NCBI RefSeq assembly: GCF_037572775.1
Contig: NZ_JBBHKA010000001.1
Coordinates: forward strand, 868,001 to 932,000
DNA from: Ramlibacter sp. PS4R-6
Lineage (GTDB): Bacteria; Pseudomonadota; Gammaproteobacteria; Burkholderiales; Burkholderiaceae_C
Length of the DNA: 64,000 nt
Direction: 5' to 3'
The position numbers and the translations under genes are program-made. The number at the start of each line of letters is the position of its first letter. The first letter of the stretch is position 1. Shown here in pieces: positions 1 through 11,544 of this stretch. The notes beneath the pieces were generated by a model. The model ran no database searches, was not told the DNA's origin, and saw only the letters and a list, made by a program, of their open reading frames with translations.

Positions 1-165
1 AGCTTCGACAACTACTTCCTGCGCTACAAGGCCGTGCTGATCAACCGCGCGCACCTGAAGACGCGGCGGCCCTTCTACATCGACAACCCCTTCGCGTCGC
101 GCGAGACGCGCGCGCTCGTCAAGTCGCGACCCGAGCTCTGGTTCGACGTGGCGAAGGCCCGCTAG
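1..165 (+). CDS. 3' end of an unrecognised gene (partial)
   Basis: The window opens inside a reading frame that codes for 54 residues and stops with TAG at 163-165. The visible tail is rich in Arg, Phe and Tyr and ends in a FDVAKAR-like sequence. I do not recognise the family from this fragment. It runs head-on into the MarR-type gene on the other strand, and the two coding regions overlap by 47 bp at their 3' ends, which is unusually long. The start lies outside the window. Confidence 0.55.
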   Translation, partial: SFDNYFLRYKAVLINRAHLKTRRPFYIDNPFASRETRALVKSRPELWFDVAKAR

Positions 166-637
166 CGCCCCACTCGCCGGCGTAGGCCTCCAGGCCGATG
201 GCCACCACGGTGGCGACCTCGTCGCCCACTTCGGCGCGGAACTCGGCTTCCGCCTGCGCCACCGCGTCCTGGAAGGCCTTGAGCCACGCCAGTCCCGTAG
301 GCGTGAAGCGCACGATGCGGCCGCGCGCGTCCTTCGGGTCGGGCTCGCGCCTCACCAGGCCCCAGGCCTCGCACTGGTCGACGAGGTCGCCCATGGCCTG
401 CTTGGTCATGCCGGCGCTGAGCGCGAGGTCCGTCAGGCGCGAGCCCTCGAGCGCCACGTGGCGCGTGATGTGCACGTGCGCGGCGCTGACCTGCGCGCGC
501 GCCGCCAGGTTGGACAGCGCCAGCGGCACCTCGACGTCGCGCGCCATGAGTTGCAGCACGCGCTCGTCGAAGCGGCGCGCCGCATGCCCGAGCAGCCGCC
601 CCAAGTGCGTGAGGCGCCAGCTGTCGTCCGTTGCCAT
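119..637 (-). CDS. MarR-family transcriptional regulator
   Basis: A protein of 172 residues, the usual MarR size, with a winged-helix core: a segment around LTDLALSAGMTKQAMGDLVD is the recognition helix region, followed by the wing sequence RREPDPKDARGR, where the DxR motif is typical of the family. These proteins bind DNA as dimers and commonly repress a neighbouring gene in response to a small ligand; the ligand is not predictable here. I chose the ATG at 637. A TTG at 655 would add six residues, but neither has a convincing ribosome site. It is divergent from recA, separated by about 120 bp. Confidence 0.85.
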   Translation of the reverse strand: MATDDSWRLTHLGRLLGHAARRFDERVLQLMARDVEVPLALSNLAARAQVSAAHVHITRHVALEGSRLTDLALSAGMTKQAMGDLVDQCEAWGLVRREPDPKDARGRIVRFTPTGLAWLKAFQDAVAQAEAEFRAEVGDEVATVVAIGLEAYAGEWGASGPSPRRTRARVAT

Positions 638-672
638 GCCGAAATGGTAAGGCAAACTGACAAAAAACCCTG

Positions 673-719
673 TTTACCGATTCACACCCGGGCCGTTAAA
701 GTGCTGGTCAGGCATCCAG
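673..719 (+). promoter_or_regulatory. Candidate recA promoter with LexA-like site
   Basis: A weak sigma-70-like pair, TTTACC at 673-678 and TTAAAG at 696-701 with 17 bp between them, precedes recA. Directly after it, 704-719 reads CTG, ten bases, CAG, and the outer four bases form an inverted repeat (CTGG/CCAG). CTG-N10-CAG is the LexA half-site spacing, but the interior lacks the usual AT-rich core, so the match is marginal. The recA ribosome site GGAGGAAA lies just upstream of 761. Confidence 0.3.
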
Positions 720-760
720 CCTGTCGATAAACCCAAACCCAACCACCCGGAGGAAACGAC

Positions 761-1830
<1,070 letters not shown>

Positions 1831-1834
<4 letters not shown>

Positions 1835-2292
1835 TCGCGCGGGCGAAGCCGCAGCTGTCCCTGAAGGGGCGCGCGCTGCGCTACCTCTCGCAGCGCGAGC
1901 ATTCGCGCGCCGAACTGGAACGCAAGCTCGCGAAGCACGCCGAGCAGCCCGAAGAGGTGGCGCGCGTGCTCGACGAGCTGCAGGCGCGCGGCTTCATCGA
2001 CCACCAGCGCGTCGCCGACTCGGTCGTGCACCGCAAGGCCGGCAAGCTCGGCGCGCTGCGACTGAAGCAGGAGCTCCAGTCGCTCGGGATCGAACCGGCG
2101 CTGGTGGCGGCGGCCCTGGCGACCGTCAAGGCGACCGAATGGGAGCGTGCCCGCGACGTCTGGCGGCGCAGGTTCGATGAGCCCGCGAAAGATGCGGGCG
2201 ACCGGGCCCGGCAAGCGCGGTTCCTCCTCGCGCGCGGTTTCCCCGGGGACATCGTGAGCAAGGTCGTCAGCGGAGGCGGCGAGGACCTGTAG
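1831..2292 (+). CDS. recX: Regulatory protein RecX
   Basis: RecX binds RecA filaments and modulates their growth and ATPase activity. The protein is 153 residues, typical length, and carries the family hallmarks: the N-terminal [15 protein letters not shown] segment, the [16 protein letters not shown] block and a C-terminal [12 protein letters not shown]. The start is the GTG at 1831, which overlaps the recA stop codon (GTGA), so the two genes should be translationally coupled. Its position directly after recA is the common bacterial arrangement. Confidence 0.95.
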
Positions 2293-2336
2293 ACTCGCCG
2301 GCATGCCTGGCTGGTTCGACGTGTGAGGTCCGTGCG

Positions 2337-4148
2337 ATGAGTTGGCTCAAGGACCTGTTCCGCACTCCTGCTGCCGAGCCCCGCGAAGCGGTGACGGGCG
2401 CGCAGCAGCAGCCCGTGCCGGCTGCCGAGTGGAAAGCGCGCGGCAATGCGGCGATGGAGCAGTGGAACCTCGCGGAAGCGGCGCGCTGCTACGGCCTCGG
2501 GGCGCAGGCCGACCCGGCCGATGCCACCTTGCGGCTCAACCTGGGCTTCGCACTGCTGGAACAGGGCGATTTCACCGCCGCCGCCGAGCGGCTGGAACAG
2601 GCCCTGGCGCTGCGCCGTGACGGGGACGGGGTCGCCGCGGACGCGCACTACCTGCTCGCCCGCGCAAACGCCGGGCTCTCACGATGGGACTCGGCCTTGC
2701 GCGCCTGCGAGCAGGCGCTGCGTTCCAAACCCGATTTCGCCGAGGCGCTGGAAGAAGGCGTGCGCGCGCTGCTCGCCCTGCAGCGCAACGGCGATGCCGC
2801 GCAGTGGTCGCGCCGGCTGGTGGCGCTGCGCCCGTCGATCGAGGCCCAGCTGCTGCATGCGGCCGCCCTGGACGCCGCGGGCAACACGCCGGAAGCGGTC
2901 CAGGTCCTCGCCGCCGCGACCGCCGCCGAGCCCACCCACCCGGAAGCGTCTTCCGCCTATTTCGCCGCGTTGTTCAACGCGAGACGTTTCGACGACGCCC
3001 TCGCCGAAGCGCAGCGCCTGCTCGCCGCGATCGGCCCCCATCCCGCGGCGTTGGGCAACCTCGCGGCCGCATGGGGGCGGCTCGGGCAGCCGGAGCGGGC
3101 CCTGGCCGCGGTGCAGGAGGCGCTGAGCCTGCGCCCGGGGCATCGCGGGTTGCTGGCGAACCAGGTCGCGCTGTTGCAGCTGCTCGGGCGACCACGCGAG
3201 GCGGCCAGCTGCGCGCGCGAAGGCCTGCGCATCCACCCGGACGACGCCGACTTGCACTGGAACCTTGCGGTCAACCTGCTGCTGCTCGGCGATTTCGAAG
3301 AGGGGTGGGCCGAACACGAATGGCGCAACGGGCCCGTCTCGGCCCTGCCCAAGTCCCGCTGGCGCGGCGAGAGCCTGGAGGGCCGCAGCATCCTGCTGCA
3401 CGGCGAGCAGGGCTTCGGCGATGCCATCCAGTTCCTGCGCTTCGTCCCCGAAGTGGCCAGCCGCGCGCAGACCGTGCATGTGCGCGTGCTGCGGCCGCTG
3501 GCCGGCTTGCGTCTGGACCTGCCTGCCAATTGCGTTCTCGCCCAGGATGCGGCGCCGCCCGCCACCGACTACGAGTGCCCGCTCATGAGCCTGCCCGCCG
3601 TGCTGGGAACGACCGAGGCCACGATCCCGGCCCGCGTTCCCTATGTGCACGCGGAAGCCGCGGCCGTCCGCGAATGGCGCGAGCGCCTGTCGTCGCACAG
3701 GGTCAACGTCGGCATCGCATGGTCGGGCAACCCGGCCAACCTGAACGACCTCCACCGGTCGATGCCGCTGGCCACGTTGCTGGGGGCTGCCGTGGGCGAC
3801 GTCCGTTTCGTGACCGTGCAGACCGAGGTGCGCGAGGCCGATCGCGCGACGCTCGACGCGCATCCGGAGGTGTTCGACGCCCGTGCGCACTTGCGCAGTT
3901 TCGCGGACACCGCGGCGCTCCTGGAAACGCTGGACCTCGTGCTGACGGTGGACACCAGCGTGGCCCACCTCGCCGGGGCCATGGGACGGCCGGTGTGGGT
4001 CCTGCTGCCCTGGGTGCCGGACTGGCGCTGGATGCTCGAGCGCTCCGACTCGCCCTGGTACCCGACGGCGCGCCTGTTCCGGCAGGACGCGGACCGCCGG
4101 TGGGAACCTGTCGTCGAGCGCGTCCGCGCGGCACTCGCGCAAGGGTGA
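2337..4148 (+). CDS. TPR protein with GT9/heptosyltransferase-like domain
   Basis: 603 residues. The N-terminal half (about 25-330) is a run of tetratricopeptide repeats with the alternating Ala/Leu/Gly pattern (for example [22 protein letters not shown]). The C-terminal half has the features of the bacterial TPR-linked GT-B family related to glycosyltransferase family 9. These are the nucleotide-sugar loop GEQGFGDAIQFLRF, the IAWSGNP block, the [13 protein letters not shown] motif and a closing [20 protein letters not shown] block. Such proteins are assumed to transfer a sugar to a protein or glycan; the substrate is unknown. It lies 44 bp after recX, and the next gene is a longer paralogue starting four bases after this stop. 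Confidence 0.8.
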   Translation: MSWLKDLFRTPAAEPREAVTGAQQQPVPAAEWKARGNAAMEQWNLAEAARCYGLGAQADPADATLRLNLGFALLEQGDFTAAAERLEQALALRRDGDGVAADAHYLLARANAGLSRWDSALRACEQALRSKPDFAEALEEGVRALLALQRNGDAAQWSRRLVALRPSIEAQLLHAAALDAAGNTPEAVQVLAAATAAEPTHPEASSAYFAALFNARRFDDALAEAQRLLAAIGPHPAALGNLAAAWGRLGQPERALAAVQEALSLRPGHRGLLANQVALLQLLGRPREAASCAREGLRIHPDDADLHWNLAVNLLLLGDFEEGWAEHEWRNGPVSALPKSRWRGESLEGRSILLHGEQGFGDAIQFLRFVPEVASRAQTVHVRVLRPLAGLRLDLPANCVLAQDAAPPATDYECPLMSLPAVLGTTEATIPARVPYVHAEAAAVREWRERLSSHRVNVGIAWSGNPANLNDLHRSMPLATLLGAAVGDVRFVTVQTEVREADRATLDAHPEVFDARAHLRSFADTAALLETLDLVLTVDTSVAHLAGAMGRPVWVLLPWVPDWRWMLERSDSPWYPTARLFRQDADRRWEPVVERVRAALAQG

Positions 4149-4152
4149 TCCC

Positions 4153-7100
4153 ATGCTGCGCAACCTGTTCGACAAGCTGGGGCGAAGGCGCGAGCAACTG
4201 GAAGCCCGCGAGCAACCCCCGCACGCTTCGGCGACGCAATGGCGCGAGCGCGGCAATGCCGCCCTGGGAGAAGGCCGGCTGGCAGACGCACTGGAGGCGT
4301 ATCGCCAGGCCGCCGCCGCCGATCCGCGTGACGCGCTCGCGCGCCTGAGCCTGGGTTTTGCCTTGCTCGAGCAAGGCGATGCGCGCGCAGCTCACGCGCA
4401 ACTGGCCGAGGCGCTCGCGCTGCGCCAGCCGGACCAGGCGATCCTGCACGACATCCACTACCTGACGGCGCGCGCGCTCCGTGCGCAAGGCGATTCGAGC
4501 AAGGCGATCGACCACTACCGCGCCGCTGCGCAAGCGCTGCCAACGTTCGGCGAAGCGATCGAAGAGCTGGTGCAGGTGCTGCACGAAACCGGCGACCACG
4601 CGCAGGCGCTCGAATGGGCGCAGCGGCTGCGGACGGTGCGCCCCGGCATCGACGCGGACATCGTCGTCGCGCAGCAACTGCATTCGCTGGGGCGCAACGA
4701 CGAGGCGCTGGCCGTGCTCGATGCCGCGCTGGCGCGCGAGCCGGCCCACGCGCAGGCGTGGACCGGCCGCGGCAACGTGCTGGCCGCACTGAAGCGGCCC
4801 GACGAAGCCGTGGTCTGTTTCGAGCGCGCGCTGGCGCTCGCCGGCCCGGTGCCGGACGCGCTGGCCAACAGTGCCGCGGCGCTGGCGCGGGCCAACCGCG
4901 GCGAAGAGGCCTTGCCGCGCTTCGAGGAGGCGCTGCGCCTGCAGCCGCACCATCGCGGCGCCTTGTTCGGGCGCCTGAACACCTTGCTGCAGCTGGTGCG
5001 CGCCGAGGACGCGCAGGAAGCCGGCCGGCAGGCATTGGCCGCGCACCCCGACGACGCCGACATCCACTGGAACATGGCCATCGCCTGCCTGCTCGCGGGC
5101 CGCTTCGGCGAGGGCTGGCGCGAGCACGAGTGGCGCTGGAAGACCGCGATGAGCCGCGCCCGGCATCCGCTGATCGAGCGCGGCGGCCAGTGGTCGGGCG
5201 CCGAAGACCTGCAGGGCCGCACCATCCTGCTGTTCGCCGAACAGGGGCTTGGCGATTCGCTGCAGATGCTGCGCTACGTGCCCCTCGTCGCGGCGCGCGG
5301 GGCGCGCGTGCTGTTGCACCTGCCGCGCCCCTTGTACGGCCTGACGCTCACAAGCGACCTGGGACCGGGCGTGACCGTGCTGCCGCCGGGCGCGCCGCTG
5401 CCTTCCTTCGATTTCCACTGCCCGCTCATGAGCCTGCCGCTCGCGTTCGGTTCCGACGAGGCCACGATCCCGCGCGAGGTGCCTTACCTGCGCGTCGACC
5501 CGCCGCGTGTTTCGCACTGGTCGGATAGCCTGCGGGCAGCCGGCGGTCGCCTGAAGGTGGGGCTCGCTTGGTCGGGCAGCGCCACCCACGACAACGACGC
5601 CAACCGCTCGATCGCGCTGGCCGCCCTGCGCGCGCTCGACACCGCCGGCTGCTTCTTCGTGAGCCTGCAGCTGGAGACGCGCGCGGCCGATCGCGCCGTG
5701 TTCGAGGCGTGGCCTGAACTGCGCCGCTGGGGCGAGGAGCTGGTCGACTTCGACGACACCGCCGCCCTCGTGCAGGCGCTGGACCTCGTGATCAGCGTCG
5801 ACACCAGCGTGGCGCACCTGGCGGGCGCGCTGGGGCGCCCGCTGTGGGTGTTGCTGCCGCGTTGCCCCGACTGGCGCTGGATGCTCGGTCGCAGCGACTC
5901 GCCCTGGTATCCCAGCGCGCGCCTGTTCCGCCAGTCCGCGCCGCAGAACTGGACCCCGGTCCTTGCCGCCGCGCGGTCGGCCCTGCAGGACGCGGTGGCG
6001 GACCGCGTCCCGGCACAGGAGAGAACGCCCGCCGTCGCAGCGAGCCCGTCGTGGCCCGAGCTCGTGGAGCGCGCCCAGGCCGAATGCGAGCAAGGGCAGG
6101 CCGCAGCCGCGCTGGAGACGGTGCGCGCCGCCGAGGCGCAGGCCGGCGAGCATCCGCTGACGGGGCACGTGCGCGGCAACGCGCTGTTCGCGCTCGAGCG
6201 GTACGAAGAAGCCGCGGCTGCCTACGAGGCGGCCCTGGCGCGCAAGCCCGACCTGCCGACCTCCGCTGGCAATGCCGCGATGTCGTGGTTCCGCGCGGGC
6301 CGCATGGACCGCGCGCTGGCGCGTGCCGACGATGCGCTGCGGCTGCGCCCGGACGACACGACCGTCCTGTCGCTGCGCGCGAACGCGCTGCAGCTGCTCG
6401 GGCGGCACGACGAAGCGATCGCAGCGGCGCGTGCCGCGCACCAGAAGTTCCCGAACGATGCCGACCTCGAATGGATCTACGGCGCCGTGGCGCTCTCCGC
6501 GGGCGATTGCGAACAGGGCTGGGCGCCGCTGGAAGCGCGATGGCGCCTGCCCGGCGCCGGTGCGGCGCCCGATGCGGGCGAGTTGGGTTGCCCCGCCTGG
6601 ACCGGCGCGGAGCCGATCGAAGGCCGCACGCTCCTGCTCGTGGGCGAACAGGGCTTCGGGGACGTGTTCCAGTTCGTGCGCTTCGCCGGCGAGTTGCGGC
6701 GCCGCGGCGCGGTCGTCGTGCTGCTGGTGCGCGAACCCGTGCGCGAGCTGCTGGCGGCCTCCATGCCCGGATGCACCGTGGTCACGCGCGTCGGCCAGGG
6801 GCCGAAGCCCGACTTCCACATCGCGATGATGTCGCTGCCCGGCGCGCTGGGCACGACGCTGGCCACCCTGCCGGCCGACGTGCCTTACCTGCGGGCCGAT
6901 CCCGCCCGGGTGCACGCGTGGCGCTCGCGCCTGCCGCGGGGGGCGAGGCTGCGCGCCGGCATCGTCTGGTCCGGCAACCCGGCGCAGGCGAACGACCGCA
7001 ACCGCTCGATGGCCCTGGCGCAGGTGTTGCGCATCGCCACGCCCGGCGTGCAGTTGGTCAACCTGCAGCGCGACGTGCGCGAGGCGGACCGCGAGGCGCT

Positions 7101-7416
7101 GCGGCAGTCGGACGTGTGGGACCCGTCCGCCGACTTGCGCACGTTCTCGGACACCGCCGCGCTGGTCGAGACGCTCGACGTCGTGATTTCGGTATGCACG
7201 GGCGTCGCGCACCTCGCGGGCGCCATGGGCAGGCCGCTGTGGGTGCTGCTGGCGCACCGCCCCGACTGGCGCTGGCTGCTGGCGCGCGACGATTCGCCGT
7301 GGTATCCGACGGCACGCCTCTTCCGCCAGCCCGCGCCGGGCCAGTGGAACCCGGTGCTCGATACGGTGCGCGAGGAACTCGCGCGGCGCGCCGCTACAGG
7401 CCCAGCATCAGCTTGA
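4153..7416 (+). CDS. Double-module TPR/GT9-like glycosyltransferase
   Basis: 1087 residues made of two complete TPR-plus-GT9-like modules in tandem, roughly 1-620 and 635-1087, both homologous to the 603-residue protein just upstream. Module one keeps the [13 protein letters not shown] loop and the [13 protein letters not shown] motif. Module two has [14 protein letters not shown], but the VDTS motif reads SVCTG: the Asp is replaced by Cys at residue 1015 (codon 7195-7197). In GT9 heptosyltransferases the equivalent Asp-Thr element contacts the nucleotide sugar, so module two may be altered or inactive. The 3' end overlaps argC by 23 bp. The target glycan or protein is unknown. Confidence 0.78.
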   Translation: MLRNLFDKLGRRREQLEAREQPPHASATQWRERGNAALGEGRLADALEAYRQAAAADPRDALARLSLGFALLEQGDARAAHAQLAEALALRQPDQAILHDIHYLTARALRAQGDSSKAIDHYRAAAQALPTFGEAIEELVQVLHETGDHAQALEWAQRLRTVRPGIDADIVVAQQLHSLGRNDEALAVLDAALAREPAHAQAWTGRGNVLAALKRPDEAVVCFERALALAGPVPDALANSAAALARANRGEEALPRFEEALRLQPHHRGALFGRLNTLLQLVRAEDAQEAGRQALAAHPDDADIHWNMAIACLLAGRFGEGWREHEWRWKTAMSRARHPLIERGGQWSGAEDLQGRTILLFAEQGLGDSLQMLRYVPLVAARGARVLLHLPRPLYGLTLTSDLGPGVTVLPPGAPLPSFDFHCPLMSLPLAFGSDEATIPREVPYLRVDPPRVSHWSDSLRAAGGRLKVGLAWSGSATHDNDANRSIALAALRALDTAGCFFVSLQLETRAADRAVFEAWPELRRWGEELVDFDDTAALVQALDLVISVDTSVAHLAGALGRPLWVLLPRCPDWRWMLGRSDSPWYPSARLFRQSAPQNWTPVLAAARSALQDAVADRVPAQERTPAVAASPSWPELVERAQAECEQGQAAAALETVRAAEAQAGEHPLTGHVRGNALFALERYEEAAAAYEAALARKPDLPTSAGNAAMSWFRAGRMDRALARADDALRLRPDDTTVLSLRANALQLLGRHDEAIAAARAAHQKFPNDADLEWIYGAVALSAGDCEQGWAPLEARWRLPGAGAAPDAGELGCPAWTGAEPIEGRTLLLVGEQGFGDVFQFVRFAGELRRRGAVVVLLVREPVRELLAASMPGCTVVTRVGQGPKPDFHIAMMSLPGALGTTLATLPADVPYLRADPARVHAWRSRLPRGARLRAGIVWSGNPAQANDRNRSMALAQVLRIATPGVQLVNLQRDVREADREALRQSDVWDPSADLRTFSDTAALVETLDVVISVCTGVAHLAGAMGRPLWVLLAHRPDWRWLLARDDSPWYPTARLFRQPAPGQWNPVLDTVREELARRAATGPASA

Positions 7417-8314
7417 GGTTCTGGACGGCCGCGCCGCTGGCGCCCTTGCCCAGGTTGTCCAGGCGCGCGATGAGGACCGCCTGGCGCGTCTCCTCGTTGC
7501 CGTAGACGCGCAGTTCCATCTTGTTGGTGTCGTTCAGCGCCGTGGCCTCGATGCGGCCGCCTTCGGTCGGCGGCTCCACCGTCACCCATTCGCTGCCGGC
7601 GTAGTGCTTCGCCAGCGCATCGTGCAGGTCGGCGAGCTTCGGCTTGCGCGGCAGCTCGTCGAGGAAGAGCGGCAGTTCCACCAGCATGCCCTGGTTGAAG
7701 CAGGCGACCGAGGGAATGAAGATGGGCCGGCGCGTGAGCCCCGAGTACTTCACCATCTCCGGCAGATGTTTGTGTTTCAACGACAGGCCATAGACCTCGA
7801 ACGGCCCGGCCTCGTTCTTCTCGAACGCCTCGATCATGGTGCGCCCGCCGCCGGTGTAGCCGCTGGTTGCCGGCACCACGAGCGGGAAGTCCTTCGGGAT
7901 CAGCCCCGCGTCGACCAGCGGGCGGATCAGCGCGATCGCGCCGGTGGGGTAGCAGCCGGGGTTGGTCACGCGCCTGGCTTTCGCAATCGCCTCGGCTTGG
8001 CCGGGCGCCAGTTCGGCGAAGCCGTAGACCCAGCCCTCGGCGACGCGATGGGCGCTGGACGCATCGATGACGCGCGGCGCGCGCCCCTGCGTGCGCTCGA
8101 TGTCATCGACCATCGCCGCCGACTCGCGCGCGGCGTCGTCGTGCAGGCACAGGATGACGAAGTCGACGCCGGCCATCAGCTCGCGCTTGGCGGACGGGTC
8201 CTTGCGCCGCTCCGGCGCGATGCTCACCAGTTCGATGGCGGGCATCTTTTCCAGCCGCTCGCGGATCTGCAGGCCGGTGGTTCCGGCCTCGCCGTCGATG
8301 AAGACCTTGGGCAT
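7394..8314 (-). CDS. argC: N-acetyl-gamma-glutamyl-phosphate reductase, type 2
   Basis: Catalyses the NADPH-dependent reduction of N-acetylglutamyl-phosphate to the semialdehyde in arginine biosynthesis. 306 residues, the short type 2 form. The nucleotide-binding [10 protein letters not shown] sits at the N-terminus and the catalytic Cys is C121 in NPGCYPTGA; the later KHKHLPEM segment is also characteristic. The ATG at 8314 is preceded by an AGGA ribosome site, and longer in-frame extensions lack family similarity. It is a lone arginine gene, divergent from sucCD and convergent with the TPR glycosyltransferase. Confidence 0.95.
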   Translation of the reverse strand: MPKVFIDGEAGTTGLQIRERLEKMPAIELVSIAPERRKDPSAKRELMAGVDFVILCLHDDAARESAAMVDDIERTQGRAPRVIDASSAHRVAEGWVYGFAELAPGQAEAIAKARRVTNPGCYPTGAIALIRPLVDAGLIPKDFPLVVPATSGYTGGGRTMIEAFEKNEAGPFEVYGLSLKHKHLPEMVKYSGLTRRPIFIPSVACFNQGMLVELPLFLDELPRKPKLADLHDALAKHYAGSEWVTVEPPTEGGRIEATALNDTNKMELRVYGNEETRQAVLIARLDNLGKGASGAAVQNLKLMLGL

Positions 8315-8465
8315 GGTTGTCCTGTGGGGAATGCGTAGGCGCGCACCCGGTTTGGTGCGATGCACCATGATACAGTTGCACGCTGTTTTCCGCAGGCGGG
8401 CGCATGGATGGCGCCGCCCCGCCGCCGGGCACGCACCCTTCCAGTTTCCCCTCCAGAGACACCTC
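8315..8465. promoter_or_regulatory. argC/sucC divergent intergenic region with GCACC half-sites
   Basis: This 151-bp region must hold the promoters of both argC and sucCD. At 8343-8366 there are three alternating half-sites: GCACC, six bases, GGTGC, three bases, GCACC. The second and third form the palindrome TGGTGC-GAT-GCACCA at 8353-8367. They look like operator half-sites, and GCACC/GGTGC is the NtrC half-site sequence, but the spacing differs from the NtrC consensus. I could not pick convincing -35/-10 elements. Confidence 0.35.
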
Positions 8466-9632
<1,167 letters not shown>

Positions 9633-9642
9633 GGAACACAAC

Positions 9643-10536
9643 ATGTCGATCTACATCAACAAGGACACGAAGGTCATCACCCAGGGCATCACGGGCAAGA
9701 CGGGCCAGTTCCACACCGAGAAGTGCCAGGAGTACGCGAACGGCAAGAACTGCTTCGTCGCGGGCGTGAACCCCAAGAAGGCCGGCGAGAAGATCTTCGA
9801 CATCCCGATCTTCGCCAGCGTCAAGGACGCCAAGCAGAAGACCGGCGCGAGCGTCTCGGTCATCTACGTGCCCCCGGCGGGCGCGGCCGACGCGATCTGG
9901 GAAGCGGTGGAGGCCGACCTCGACCTCGTCATCTGCATCACCGAAGGCATCCCGGTGAAGGACATGCTGGTGGTGCGCAACAAGATGAAGGCCAAGGAAG
10001 CCAAGGGCGGCAAGAAGACGCTGCTGCTCGGCCCGAACTGCCCGGGCCTCATCACGCCCGATGAGATCAAGATCGGCATCATGCCCGGCCACATCCACAA
10101 GAAGGGACGCGTCGGCGTGGTCTCGCGCTCCGGCACGCTCACCTACGAAGCGGTCGCGCAGCTGACCGAACTCGGCATCGGCCAGTCGAGCGCCGTGGGC
10201 ATCGGTGGCGACCCCATCAACGGCCTGAAGCACATCGATGTGATGCAGGCCTTCAACGACGACCCCGAGACTGACGCCGTGATCATGATCGGCGAGATCG
10301 GCGGCCCGGACGAGGCGGATGCCGCCCGCTGGTGCAAGGACCACATGAAGAAGCCCGTGGTCGGCTTCATCGCCGGCGTGACGGCGCCCCCCGGCAAGCG
10401 CATGGGCCACGCCGGCGCGCTCATCAGTGGCGGCGCCGACACGGCCGACGCCAAGCTGGCGATCATGGAAGAGTGCGGCTTCAAGGTCACGCGCAACCCG
10501 TCCGAGATGGGCCGCATCCTGAAGTCGCTCATCTAG
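9643..10536 (+). CDS. sucD: Succinyl-CoA synthetase, alpha subunit
   Basis: The alpha subunit binds CoA and carries the phosphohistidine intermediate of succinyl-CoA synthetase. 297 residues, normal length. The CoA-binding N-terminal fold starts [12 protein letters not shown] with the GITGKTG loop. The phospho-acceptor is H256 in the [13 protein letters not shown] motif. It is the second gene of the sucCD operon, and an intrinsic terminator lies about 65 bp beyond its stop. Confidence 0.98.
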   Translation: MSIYINKDTKVITQGITGKTGQFHTEKCQEYANGKNCFVAGVNPKKAGEKIFDIPIFASVKDAKQKTGASVSVIYVPPAGAADAIWEAVEADLDLVICITEGIPVKDMLVVRNKMKAKEAKGGKKTLLLGPNCPGLITPDEIKIGIMPGHIHKKGRVGVVSRSGTLTYEAVAQLTELGIGQSSAVGIGGDPINGLKHIDVMQAFNDDPETDAVIMIGEIGGPDEADAARWCKDHMKKPVVGFIAGVTAPPGKRMGHAGALISGGADTADAKLAIMEECGFKVTRNPSEMGRILKSLI

Positions 10537-10602
10537 GCGTAAGCAGAATCACGAACGGCGCGCCGCCCGGCGCGCCGCTAAACTGCCGCGGAGAATGAAG
10601 GG

Positions 10603-10640
10603 GAAGCGCCCCGGGCCCGAAGGCCCCGGGCGCTTTTCCT
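10603..10640 (+). terminator. Rho-independent terminator of sucCD
   Basis: A GC-rich hairpin with a 14-bp stem containing one mismatch (starting AAGCGCCC, loop CGAA, ending GGGCGCTT) is followed by TTTTCCTT. It ends 35 bp before the TerC gene, so it should separate that gene from sucCD, or act as an attenuator if there is read-through. Confidence 0.8.
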
Positions 10641-10674
10641 TGAACGACAACAAACCGCTGGAGACACACCGTCC

Positions 10675-11364
10675 ATGGAAATGCTGCAGACGCCGGAGTT
10701 CTGGATCGGCCTGGTCAAGATCATCTGGATCAACATCATCCTGTCGGGCGACAACGCGGTGGTGATCGCGCTGGCCGCGCGGACGCTGCCACCGCACCAG
10801 CAACGGATGGCGGTGCTGTGGGGCGCGGGCGCCGCCGTCGTGCTGCGCGTGGTCCTCACCGTGGTCGCGGTCAAGCTGCTCGCCTTGCCATACCTGCAGA
10901 TCGTCGGCGGCCTGCTGCTGCTGTGGATCGGCGTGCAGTTGCTCTCCGAGGACGACGAGGACGCGAACGACACCGACGAGGAAAAGGCCAGCAACCTGAT
11001 GTCGGCCATCCGCACCATCCTCATCGCCGATCTGGTCATGAGCCTGGACAACGTGATCGCGGTCGCCGCGGCGGCCGGCGGCAGCACCACGCTCCTCGTC
11101 CTGGGCCTGGCGATCAGCATCCCGCTGGTGATCTTCGGCGCCACGCTGATGGTCAAGCTGATGGAGCGCTATCCCATCATCGTCGTCGCCGGCGCGGGCC
11201 TCATCGGCTGGGTGGCGGGCGAGACCATCGTGAGCGACGCGATCCTCAAGGACGTGCTCGAAGCGAACAAGTGGCTGCACTACGCCGCCGCGGTGGCCGG
11301 CGCCGTGTTCGTGGTCGGCCTGGGCAAGTTGCTGCAGTCGCGAGGGCGCGCGCAGGCTGCCTGA
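10675..11364 (+). CDS. TerC-family integral membrane protein (YjbE type)
   Basis: 229 residues with about seven predicted membrane helices. The TerC signature is present twice: IILSGDNAVVIALA near residue 20 and ADLVMSLDNVIAVAA near residue 120, each with the intramembrane Asp-Asn pair. An acidic, His-free loop (EDDEDANDTDEE) joins the halves. TerC-family proteins have been linked to tellurite resistance and, in several bacteria, to manganese export. The second TerC gene in this window (41982-42668) has a manganese riboswitch; this one has no such leader that I can see. SD-like GGAGA lies upstream. Confidence 0.9.
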   Translation: MEMLQTPEFWIGLVKIIWINIILSGDNAVVIALAARTLPPHQQRMAVLWGAGAAVVLRVVLTVVAVKLLALPYLQIVGGLLLLWIGVQLLSEDDEDANDTDEEKASNLMSAIRTILIADLVMSLDNVIAVAAAAGGSTTLLVLGLAISIPLVIFGATLMVKLMERYPIIVVAGAGLIGWVAGETIVSDAILKDVLEANKWLHYAAAVAGAVFVVGLGKLLQSRGRAQAA

Positions 11365-11544
11365 ACCCCGCGAATCGCACGCGCAGGGCCGCGTGCGCAT
11401 TTGCAACAAACTGTATGTGGGTCGTGACAAAGTCCCTTGTCCGGCCCTGCCTCGTCTGTTAACTTCCGCTTGAGGCCTGCGTCTTTACACGGCGTCGGGT
11501 GGGTGCGGCGTCGCCGCGATGTGCAGTACTGGACGGGGGCGACT

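Noticed and set aside
3703-7257. Long open frame of 1184 codons on the minus strand
   Set aside because: It lies antisense to the TPR glycosyltransferase gene and has the His/Arg/Gln-rich composition of a GC-driven shadow frame, with no recognisable motif.
8343-8358. NtrC-type binding site in the argC/sucC region
   Set aside because: GCACC and GGTGC are separated by six bases rather than five, and no sigma-54 promoter is present nearby.
11437-11544. Upstream TTG/GTG starts adding up to 36 residues to the CHASE2 kinase
   Set aside because: The added sequence is Arg-rich and unlike the family N-terminus, and overlaps a possible promoter.
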